A stretch of 6,056 bases of DNA from Spirochaetia bacterium. GTDB taxonomy: Bacteria > Spirochaetota > Spirochaetia > Sphaerochaetales > Sphaerochaetaceae. Position 1 is the first letter of the stretch. Each line of letters opens with the position of its first letter. The translations under genes were made by a program, and so were the position numbers. The notes beneath the pieces are model-generated. The model searched no databases and had not been told where the DNA came from. It saw only the letters and a list, made by a program, of their open reading frames with translations. The DNA lies in contig SABI01000159.1 in assembly GCA_009929055.1 (NCBI GenBank), positions 1 through 6,056 on the forward strand, given 5' to 3'. Below are positions 1 through 5,129 of the stretch, one piece after another.

Positions 1-22
1 CTATAGACCTCTATAGCATTTT
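1..22. terminator. Possible intrinsic terminator cut by the window edge
   Basis: Bases 1-16 form a near-perfect palindrome (CTATAGAC/CTCTATAG, seven pairs around a CC centre), followed by CA and a run of five T at 19-23. The stem reaches base 1, so it may extend further left; only the right half of the flanks is visible. On the plus strand this looks like a hairpin plus T-run. On the minus strand it sits about 50 bases past the stop codon of the substrate-binding protein gene and is preceded by an A-run, as in a bidirectional terminator between converging genes. The visible stem is AT-rich and weak, so this is tentative. Confidence 0.4.
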
Positions 23-71
23 TGTAAAGATGAATATACAAGAAGATGTATAATAATTCACTATATATTCA

Positions 72-1064
72 TTATATATCTTCTGAATAGAGAAGTTTCG
101 CACTATCGAGGTATGTTTTGTTGATAGTAATCCCTAAACGCTTTGCAACATCAAGATTGAAGTAGAGTTCAAATTCACTTTTATCACTTGAGAAAAGAGT
201 TCCCACTTCTCCTGCTGTTTTCCTACCACTAAGAACTTGGTCTACTGCTTCACCAGTTTTTCTTCCATGAACATAGTAGTTGAAGCCCCATACCATAAAA
301 TAATCGAGTCCTTCTGCACTTGTTGGGTCAGCAGTAAAAAATGGCTTATTATTATTTTTACATACTTCACTAATACTCGTAATAGCAGAAACAACAGTAT
401 TGTCTGTCCCTACATAGATAGCATCAACTCGAGGAATGATAGCTAGAGCTGCTTGTTTTACTTCAGAAGAATTACTAATTCCAGTTGTAACCGCTTTTAA
501 GCCAAGTTTTTCACATGAATCAACTACAAGGTCTTTTAATTGTACCCCATTAGCCTCACCGCTGGTGAAGATTATACCTATAGTTTTTGCCCCTGTTATT
601 TCACTAAAAACTCTGATTTGTTCATACACAGGGTTTTTATCACTTGCTCCCCCAACATTTCCCCCATTAGGTTCATATGTAGGAACTAGTCCAGCCTCTA
701 CAGGGTCAGTGATCCCCCCAAAGATAACAGGAGTTGTATCAAATACATTTGCGAGTGCTTGTGCTGTGGGAGTTCCTATTCCTACCACAAGGTCTACTTT
801 ATCGGCTTTAAATTTATAGGCAATAGAAGTTGCTGTAGAAATTTCACCATTAGCATTTTGAGAATCATATCTAATTGAGTAGCCCTTTTCTGTGAGGTAA
901 TCAACCATGCCCTGTTCTATCGCATCAAGGGCAGGATGAGCTACTATTTTCGATACCCCTATAGTAATGAAATCTTTATTATCTTGTTCTTTTACCCCCT
1001 GAGCAATAAGTAAGCTCATTACCAAAACCATTATACTACTTATTATCGCAACTTTGTGTTTCAT
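72..1064 (-). CDS. ABC transporter substrate-binding protein, TrpX-type (ABC_sub_bind family)
   Basis: A 330-residue extracytoplasmic binding protein of the family (PF04392) linked to uptake of tryptophan/tyrosine or other small ligands. Recognisable blocks are IGVSKIVAHPALDAIEQG (residues 35-52), VGIGTPTAQALAN (94-106), VIFGGITDPVEAGLV (113-127), GIIFTSGEANG (163-173), IYVGTDNTVVSA (216-227) and FNYYVHGRKTGE (261-272), giving two periplasmic-binding lobes. Residues 4-21 are a hydrophobic export signal. It contains no cysteine, so this is not a classical lipoprotein; cleavage near LIA/QG is possible, as for a free periplasmic protein. The start at 1064 is chosen because GGGAG lies 7 bases upstream and the signal peptide then begins directly; a start at 1184 would add 40 residues and run through the promoter. 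No permease or ATPase gene is visible downstream. The ligand cannot be told from sequence alone. Confidence 0.9.
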   Translation of the reverse strand: MKHKVAIISSIMVLVMSLLIAQGVKEQDNKDFITIGVSKIVAHPALDAIEQGMVDYLTEKGYSIRYDSQNANGEISTATSIAYKFKADKVDLVVGIGTPTAQALANVFDTTPVIFGGITDPVEAGLVPTYEPNGGNVGGASDKNPVYEQIRVFSEITGAKTIGIIFTSGEANGVQLKDLVVDSCEKLGLKAVTTGISNSSEVKQAALAIIPRVDAIYVGTDNTVVSAITSISEVCKNNNKPFFTADPTSAEGLDYFMVWGFNYYVHGRKTGEAVDQVLSGRKTAGEVGTLFSSDKSEFELYFNLDVAKRLGITINKTYLDSAKLLYSEDI

Positions 1065-1071
1065 CTCTATT

Positions 1072-1076
1072 CTCCC
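1072..1076 (-). promoter_or_regulatory. Ribosome binding site of the substrate-binding protein gene
   Basis: GGGAG on the minus strand, 7 bases before the ATG at 1064-1062. It decides the start codon against the longer frame opening at 1184, which would overlap the promoter. Confidence 0.75.
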
Positions 1077-1095
1077 GTTTCTTAACTTTTGTAAG

Positions 1096-1124
1096 ACTAT
1101 AACGTGGAAAAGTGTTTCTGTAAA
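1096..1124 (-). promoter_or_regulatory. Sigma70-type promoter of the substrate-binding protein gene
   Basis: On the minus strand, TTTACA (-35, 1124-1119) and TATAGT (-10, 1101-1096) are separated by exactly 17 bases. Each box has one mismatch to consensus. Transcription should start near 1089, giving a leader of about 25 bases that contains the GGGAG ribosome binding site. The -35 box lies inside an inverted repeat at 1111-1134, so the promoter is probably repressible. Confidence 0.75.
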
Positions 1125-1134
1125 TAGAAACACT
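1111..1134. promoter_or_regulatory. Putative repressor operator: 9-bp perfect inverted repeat over the -35 box
   Basis: AGTGTTTCT (1111-1119) and AGAAACACT (1126-1134) are perfect reverse complements separated by six bases. The repeat covers the -35 element and part of the spacer of the minus-strand promoter. Because it lies upstream of the expected transcript start, it should act as a DNA site rather than an RNA hairpin. It does not match the CTAG-containing TrpR operator or the TyrR box (TGTAAA-N6-TTTACA). The regulator is unknown and is not encoded in this window. Confidence 0.6.
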
Positions 1135-1204
1135 AGAATATTTTTCTTATTTTTCTCATATTCAAATATCGTAATAATTCTCATATATCTGTTAATAAAG
1201 AGGC

Positions 1205-1237
1205 AAAAAAAAATACCTACAACATCATGTAGGTATT
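1205..1237 (-). terminator. Intrinsic terminator of the hyperacidic protein gene
   Basis: A perfect 10-bp stem, AATACCTACA (1212-1221) with TGTAGGTATT (1228-1237), closes a six-base loop. Read on the minus strand it is followed directly by a run of nine T (1213-1205, partly in the stem base). It lies about 60 bases after the stop codon of the acidic protein gene and before the promoter of the substrate-binding protein gene, so it separates the two minus-strand genes. There is no T-run on the plus-strand side, so it works in one direction only. Confidence 0.88.
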
Positions 1238-1298
1238 AATACTAGCCATTACAAAGAATTTTTATCTTCATCTGTAGTGAAAAGTCACGTGAAAATGA

Positions 1299-1562
1299 TT
1301 AATAGTCGAAAGCTTCTTCATCCTCATCTTCATAGAAAAAATCATCATCATCCTCATCTTCAACTATTTCAGTTTCATCATTTTCATCAAGGAAGAAGTC
1401 TTCTATATCATCATCTTCATCTTCATCATCGAAACCGTCGTAATCATCATCCTCACGATATTCATCTGGATCAAAATAATCTTCAATTTCGTCTTGGCCA
1501 TCTACATCATCCTCTTCGTCTAAAAAAGGATCTTCATAATCATCATCTTCAGTGTATTTCAT
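1299..1562 (-). CDS. Small hyperacidic protein of unknown function
   Basis: An 87-residue protein in which 53 residues are Asp or Glu (about 61%) and only two are basic (Lys2, Arg36), for a net charge near -51. About 15 residues are Phe or Tyr, scattered in short acidic-aromatic units such as DPFLDEEDD, DYFDPDEY, EDFFLDEND and DDFFYEDEDE. There is no signal peptide, membrane segment or recognisable domain; the chain is probably disordered. Composition recalls the acidic tail of Firmicutes RNA polymerase delta (RpoE) or DNA-mimic proteins, but there is no folded delta-like N-terminal domain, so no function is assigned. The gene is well supported: GGAGGTG lies just before the ATG at 1562, a TTGACA promoter lies upstream, and an intrinsic terminator follows. 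An ATG at 1628 in the same frame is rejected because it overlaps the -35 box. The DNA is low-complexity (GAT/GAA repeats), which may mislead gene finders. Confidence 0.8.
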   Translation of the reverse strand: MKYTEDDDYEDPFLDEEDDVDGQDEIEDYFDPDEYREDDDYDGFDDEDEDDDIEDFFLDENDETEIVEDEDDDDFFYEDEDEEAFDY

Positions 1563-1567
1563 CCAAG

Positions 1568-1576
1568 CACCTCCCC
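1568..1576 (-). promoter_or_regulatory. Strong ribosome binding site of the hyperacidic protein gene
   Basis: GGGGAGGTG on the minus strand contains GGAGGTG, a seven-base match to the 16S 3' end, with 7 bases between GGAGG and the ATG. It is the strongest Shine-Dalgarno sequence in the window and fixes the start at 1562. Confidence 0.85.
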
Positions 1577-1601
1577 ATAGAGTATAAAACGATATATACA
1601 C

Positions 1602-1628
1602 ATTATGATGGAAGAAATCAGTTGTCAA
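1602..1628 (-). promoter_or_regulatory. Promoter of the hyperacidic protein gene
   Basis: On the minus strand a perfect TTGACA (1628-1623) is followed after 15 bases by CATAAT (1607-1602), one mismatch from the -10 consensus. With a 17-base spacer the hexamer would be TAATGT, a poorer match, so the exact -10 is uncertain. The implied leader is about 30-35 bases and ends in the strong ribosome binding site. Confidence 0.6.
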
Positions 1629-1696
1629 TCACAATTAACGTACTATTTGGGTGATTTTTCATACTTTATTACCTAATCTCATCTATCATTTATTGC

Positions 1697-1725
1697 TTGC
1701 AACTAAGAGGCGACTTATGTATAGT
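1697..1725 (+). promoter_or_regulatory. Promoter of the pdxA-led operon
   Basis: TTGCAA (1697-1702) and TATAGT (1720-1725) are separated by 17 bases. The expected start near 1732 leaves a leader of about 15 bases, containing TTGGAG shortly before the ATG at 1747. It faces away from the promoter of the hyperacidic gene; the two -35 boxes are about 70 bases apart. Confidence 0.65.
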
Positions 1726-1746
1726 TTTTATAGGATTGGAGAATAA

Positions 1747-2754
1747 ATGAAACCGAGCAATAAAATAATCGCAGTTCCTATGGGTGACCCTTCAGGAATT
1801 GGCCCAGAAATAGTATTAAAAGCTCTTAAAGATAAAGATCTTTTAGAAAAACGAATCGTCGTAGTAGGGGATGAAGGGATTTTTAGCACTTTATGCAAAA
1901 AAACACATCATCCTTTCCCCTTTAGTAAAGTAGTCAGCTCAGTAAGTGAAGTCTCACTTGCGCTAAAGGAGGGTCATAGTCACATATTATTGAACCTAGA
2001 TCTTGTTGATTTATCTCTTTTTAGATATAAAGTAATTGATGGAATGAGTGGTAAAGCTGCCTATGAATCAATTGTAGGAGCTGTTGAATTAGCAACCCTT
2101 CACATCGTTGATGCGATTGCCACCACCCCTATACAAAAAGAATCTCTCAAAGCAGCAGGTATTAAGGCAATAGGGCATACTGAAATATTGGGAGAGCTTA
2201 CCCATTCATCACACCCTGTGACGATGTTTGAAACCCATTCTCTACATATCTTTTTTATGACTCGTCACCTCTCTTTACGAGATGCGTGTGATGCAGTAAC
2301 TAGAGAGAGGGTGTATGATTTTATTAAACAAGTTGATGCAATAACAAAGAGTGACTTGTTTGATTCACACACTCCTTTAGCGGTAGCTGCCTTAAACCCT
2401 CATGGAGGAGAACATGGATTGTTTGGGGATGAGGAGATGAAAGAGATTATTCCTGCTATTCAAAGGGCTCAAGAAGAGGGCATTGATGTAGTTGGCCCAA
2501 TTGGAGCTGATTCTGTATTCCATATGGCTAAAATTGGTCGCTTTAAAGCTGTGTTATCCCTCTACCATGATCAAGGCCATATTGCTGCTAAGACCTTAGA
2601 TTTTGAAAAAACTATTAGTGTAACGTGGAATCTCCCTTTTATAAGAACAAGTGTGGATCACGGCACTGCCCTCGATATAGCAGGGGAGAATAAAGCAAGT
2701 GAAGTGAGTATGATAGAAGCTATCAAAGTAGCATTTAGATATATAGAGAGATAG
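1747..2754 (+). CDS. pdxA: PdxA-family 4-hydroxythreonine-4-phosphate dehydrogenase (or PdxA2-type relative)
   Basis: A complete 335-residue member of the PdxA family (E. coli PdxA is 329). It is an NAD-dependent, metal-requiring cytoplasmic dehydrogenase that oxidises and decarboxylates a phosphorylated C4 hydroxy acid. In pyridoxal phosphate synthesis the substrate is 4-phosphohydroxy-L-threonine and PdxJ is the partner. Motifs seen are GDPSGIGPE (13-21), TTPIQKESL (126-134), GHTE (143-146), TRHLSLRDA (172-180), NPHGGEHGLFGDEE (217-230), YHDQGH (273-278) and PFIRTSVDHGTALDIAG (297-313). His174, His219 and His274 match the three metal-ligand histidines known in E. coli PdxA. YHDQGH and GLFGDEE, as I recall, are closer to PdxA2 proteins (D-threonate/D-erythronate 4-phosphate dehydrogenases) than to classical PdxA (YHDQGL). 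Neither pdxJ nor a DtnK/DenK kinase is in the window, so the substrate stays open. It is the first gene of a five-gene plus-strand run. Confidence 0.92.
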   Translation: MKPSNKIIAVPMGDPSGIGPEIVLKALKDKDLLEKRIVVVGDEGIFSTLCKKTHHPFPFSKVVSSVSEVSLALKEGHSHILLNLDLVDLSLFRYKVIDGMSGKAAYESIVGAVELATLHIVDAIATTPIQKESLKAAGIKAIGHTEILGELTHSSHPVTMFETHSLHIFFMTRHLSLRDACDAVTRERVYDFIKQVDAITKSDLFDSHTPLAVAALNPHGGEHGLFGDEEMKEIIPAIQRAQEEGIDVVGPIGADSVFHMAKIGRFKAVLSLYHDQGHIAAKTLDFEKTISVTWNLPFIRTSVDHGTALDIAGENKASEVSMIEAIKVAFRYIER

Positions 2755-2781
2755 AGAAACACATCAATATATGTGTTCTCT
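2753..2781 (+). other. Intercistronic hairpin after pdxA
   Basis: AGAGAAACACAT (2753-2764) pairs with ATGTGTTCTCT (2771-2781) through eleven base pairs with a single bulged A and a six-base loop. It begins within the pdxA stop codon and ends about 9 bases before the AAAAAAGGAG ribosome binding site of the next gene. No T-run follows on either strand, so it is not a standard terminator. It could stabilise or partition the two messages or be a protein-binding site; this is inference. Confidence 0.55.
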
Positions 2782-2804
2782 TACAAAAAAGGAGACTTTT
2801 CGAT

Positions 2805-3845
2805 ATGAAAAAAATTACCTATGTTTTCCTTCTCATGTTAGTAACTATTTTGGTATTTACCTCTTGTGCTACCTCTGTGGCTACCCAATATATGGTTCCT
2901 GCTACATATGATATGTCCTCTTATCGTAACCTTGCGATAGTTTCAGCAACTCCATTTAGATTTAAAGCATACGATGTCCCTAATCCTATAGTGAGAGATA
3001 TGAGTGGAACTTCTCCCATTAAAGTTTACTCTGGTTATTCTCTTAATAGTGAAAAAGAGATGAGTGAATACCTTACTTCTAAGGTCGTTGCTGAAGCAAA
3101 TAGAACTTCTTATTTCACAACCTTAAACCCAGCAAGTGCCGATTCATTAATCAATAGACCTAATGCATTAGTCGATAGGGGATATGAAGCTCTCCTTACC
3201 ATGTGGACTGAATATATTGACATCGAAGAATATATCTCTTCAAGAGAAGAAAAAACCCTTATTCAACCAGAAGTGATAGGGGATCCTGTAGAGGAAGTGA
3301 TTACCCTTGTCTATTCACTTGAACAAAAGGTGAGCATCCAATTTGGGTGGGAAGTAAAAGATTTAAAAACTAATGCGGTGTTAGGAAGTGGAACCTTTAG
3401 AGATTCTCAAAGTGACACTACAAAACTTAATACAGAGGGAAATTCTACTATCTATGCTCCTCGCTTGCAACCTGTAATGAATTCTCTCGCTTCTCGTTTT
3501 TCATCTACCATCTTTAGTCAGCTAGTTCCAACTACTAAAACACAATATATAACTTTGATGAAAAATGATCCCAAAAACAATAGGGCAGAAGTAGCATATG
3601 AATATGTAAAGAATGGGAATATGAAAGATGCCCTCGATGTATTTGAAAATGAGTGGAATAAAAGAGATCATATCCCTTCTGCTTATAATGCAGCTCTCAT
3701 TCTTGAGGCATTAAATCAAAGAAGTGACGCAATTAAATTGCTAGAAAAAGTATATAGTCAAAGTGGCAATACAAAAATAAGGACTCTCTTGCAAGGAATG
3801 AAGAGTAGACTTAGTTCTACAAACCAAGCCGAGAAACAATTATAG
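2805..3845 (+). CDS. Outer-membrane-type lipoprotein with C-terminal TPR-like helices
   Basis: A 346-residue protein of unknown function. Residues 1-20 form a lipoprotein signal (two Lys, hydrophobic core) ending in VFTS before Cys21; Phe at -3 is atypical for E. coli but tolerated in spirochaete lipoboxes. Residues 29-60 (VPATYDMSSYRNLAIV and following) resemble the opening strand of periplasmic lipoproteins with a CsgG/DUF4136-like fold. The middle (about 125-245) is rich in beta-type segments, including VSIQFGWEVKDLKTNAVLGS. Residues about 258-335 look like two TPR helix pairs: AYEYVKNGNMKDALDVFENE and AYNAALILEALNQRSDAIKL. A protein-protein scaffolding role at the envelope is plausible but not shown. 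AAGGAG lies upstream of the ATG. The gene follows pdxA after 50 bases and precedes the adenosyltransferase by 14, so it is probably cotranscribed. Confidence 0.85.
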   Translation: MKKITYVFLLMLVTILVFTSCATSVATQYMVPATYDMSSYRNLAIVSATPFRFKAYDVPNPIVRDMSGTSPIKVYSGYSLNSEKEMSEYLTSKVVAEANRTSYFTTLNPASADSLINRPNALVDRGYEALLTMWTEYIDIEEYISSREEKTLIQPEVIGDPVEEVITLVYSLEQKVSIQFGWEVKDLKTNAVLGSGTFRDSQSDTTKLNTEGNSTIYAPRLQPVMNSLASRFSSTIFSQLVPTTKTQYITLMKNDPKNNRAEVAYEYVKNGNMKDALDVFENEWNKRDHIPSAYNAALILEALNQRSDAIKLLEKVYSQSGNTKIRTLLQGMKSRLSSTNQAEKQL

Positions 3846-3859
3846 TTAAAGGATAATAT

Positions 3860-4387
3860 ATGAAGAAATATCCCCTCATCATTACCTATACAGGTAATGG
3901 AAAAGGAAAAACAACAGCAGCCCTCGGGTTGCTGTTTCGTTCTCTAGGACACCACAAAAAAGGGGCAGTCATCCAATTCATTAAAATGGATAGCCTAAAA
4001 ACAGGTGAGAAAGAATTTGCACAACAATCTGGAGTTCTTTGGGAAAATTATGGTTCTGGTTTTACGTGGGACGATAAAGAGAATAAAAACAAAGCAATAT
4101 GTGAAAAAGGGTTCAATAGGGTGAAAGAGATTCTTCAAGATCCCTCTTTTGATCTTGTTATCCTCGATGAATTCACCTACACACTAGAATTTGGGTTCTT
4201 AGATGAAAAAGAGGTGATACATTTCTTTCAAGAATATAAAAAAAGAGAAGAAAGAGCCCATATTGTTATTACTGGAAGAGGTGCAAGTAAGGGAATAATT
4301 GAACTTAGTGACCTTGTGAGTGAGATAGTTGAAGTAAAACATCCATTTACCTCCAATATACCCCCTCAAGCTATCATCGAGTACTGA
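3860..4387 (+). CDS. cobO: Cob(I)alamin adenosyltransferase, CobA/CobO/BtuR family
   Basis: A 175-residue cytoplasmic enzyme of the P-loop type that transfers the adenosyl group of ATP to cob(I)alamin, forming coenzyme B12. Seen are GNGKGKTT (12-19, the family's P-loop), AVIQFIKMD (36-44), a GSGFTWDDKENK segment (65-76), LVILDE (99-104, Walker B-like) and VITGRGAS (136-143). It lacks the extra N-terminal helix of E. coli BtuR (196 residues), which is common in shorter members. The C-terminus ends in PPQAIIEY rather than the more usual KAQKGIEF-like tail. The start has AAAGGA about 8 bases upstream and lies 14 bases after the lipoprotein gene. No other cobalamin gene is in the window, so it may serve salvage of corrinoids rather than full synthesis. 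Confidence 0.92.
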   Translation: MKKYPLIITYTGNGKGKTTAALGLLFRSLGHHKKGAVIQFIKMDSLKTGEKEFAQQSGVLWENYGSGFTWDDKENKNKAICEKGFNRVKEILQDPSFDLVILDEFTYTLEFGFLDEKEVIHFFQEYKKREERAHIVITGRGASKGIIELSDLVSEIVEVKHPFTSNIPPQAIIEY

Positions 4388-4445
4388 TTAAGCCCTAATA
4401 TAATAAAATGATGGAAAAAAACTGTACCAAAGTAAAGAAACAGGA

Positions 4446-4451
4446 TATAAT
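4446..4451 (+). promoter_or_regulatory. Possible -10 box before the PHP phosphoesterase gene
   Basis: A perfect TATAAT at 4446-4451 lies in the 82-base gap before the gene at 4470, with a transcript start expected near 4458 and the AAAGGA ribosome site just after. The hexamer 17 bases upstream (TGTACC) is a poor -35, and a second TATAAT at 4399-4404 also lacks one. In AT-rich DNA such hexamers occur by chance, so an internal promoter is only possible. Confidence 0.3.
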
Positions 4452-4469
4452 CACTCTAAAGGAAAAATT

Positions 4470-5108
4470 ATGGGTTATGTAGAGTGTCACTGTCATCTCC
4501 TCCCTTTTGTAGATGATGGAGTAAAAACAAAAGATCAAGCTCTCTCTGTTGTTGCCTCCTACAAAGAAGCAGGCTTTGATACAATAGTAACTACACCTCA
4601 CCTCTATAATCCTCAGGTTGCTACCCAAGTTAACCATATAAGAGGGATGTATAATTGGTTGAAAGGGGAGTGCTCTAGAATTGGAATTGACCTCATTCTA
4701 GGAAGTGAAACATATGTGGGCAGTTCCTACTCTCCAAAAAATATCCCATTTCTAGGGAATTTTGTCTTAGTTGAAGTCGATGCCCTTGTTGAACCCCTTT
4801 TTCTCCTTAACTATGCCTATACCCTTATAAAGAATGGCCACTATGTTATCTTAGCCCATGTCGAACGATACAACTGGTTTAGTGAAACATCTGTCGTTAT
4901 GAATAAGTTAAGAGATATGGGAGTTTTTTTCCAAAGTAATAGTGATGCGGTCTTAGATGGGAAAGTCGACTCCTATATCGAAAAAAATCTCATCGATATT
5001 ATCGCAGGAGACAACCATGGGGATATTAAAATCCCTGGACAATTAGCAGCGTGTATGCAACTTCATCCTACGATTTTGCAGAATATGAATAGACTGTTCA
5101 ACAAATGA
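4470..5108 (+). CDS. PHP-domain phosphoesterase, CpsB/YwqE-like (tyrosine-protein phosphatase family)
   Basis: A 212-residue metal-dependent hydrolase of the PHP superfamily, most like the CpsB/CapC/YwqE phosphotyrosine phosphatases of capsule systems. Motifs in order are ECHCHLLPFVDDGVKT (5-20), with His7, His9 and Asp15/16; TTPHLYNP (41-48), with His44; GSETYV (78-83), with Glu80; ILAHVERY (127-134), with His130; and FQSNSDAVLDG (154-164) followed by AGDNHGD (179-185), with Asp181 and His183. These are the expected metal ligands, so the protein looks active. It is shorter than typical members (about 240-260), mainly between the second and third motifs and at the C-terminus. No tyrosine kinase or polysaccharide gene is near, so phosphatase activity on tyrosine is unproven. 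AAAGGA precedes the ATG, and the ATPase gene starts 21 bases after the stop. Confidence 0.85.
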   Translation: MGYVECHCHLLPFVDDGVKTKDQALSVVASYKEAGFDTIVTTPHLYNPQVATQVNHIRGMYNWLKGECSRIGIDLILGSETYVGSSYSPKNIPFLGNFVLVEVDALVEPLFLLNYAYTLIKNGHYVILAHVERYNWFSETSVVMNKLRDMGVFFQSNSDAVLDGKVDSYIEKNLIDIIAGDNHGDIKIPGQLAACMQLHPTILQNMNRLFNK

Positions 5109-5129
5109 GCAGGACAAGGGAGAATTGAT

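Noticed and set aside
35..52. Six-bp hairpin (TATACA/TGTATA) as terminator of the substrate-binding protein gene
   Set aside because: The stem is short and all but AT, and no T-run follows on the minus strand; the palindrome at 1-22 is the better candidate.
237..819. Two plus-strand open frames inside the substrate-binding protein gene
   Set aside because: Their translations match no known family, they have no ribosome binding sites, and the opposite strand encodes a clear conserved protein.
1319..1560. TCATCATC-type repeats as a microsatellite or CRISPR-like array
   Set aside because: They are irregular and fully explained as Asp/Glu codons of the acidic protein; there are no constant-length spacers.
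1277..1654. Plus-strand open frame rich in His and Leu opposite the acidic gene
   Set aside because: It is the antisense image of GAT/GAA repeats, has no ribosome binding site, and overlaps a well-supported minus-strand gene and its promoter.
1111..2781. Idea that the operator at 1111-1134 and the hairpin at 2753-2781 are copies of one site (both contain GAAACAC and GTGTT)
   Set aside because: The half-sites are in opposite order and the spacing differs, so the likeness is probably chance.
4408..4482. Small 24-codon frame (MMEKNCTKVKK...) that overlaps the PHP start, as a possible leader peptide
   Set aside because: No Shine-Dalgarno sequence precedes it and the length is within chance expectation; translational coupling cannot be argued from sequence alone.
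4395..4637. Minus-strand 80-residue open frame at the start of the PHP gene
   Set aside because: It overlaps the conserved PHP metal motifs on the other strand and lacks a ribosome binding site.
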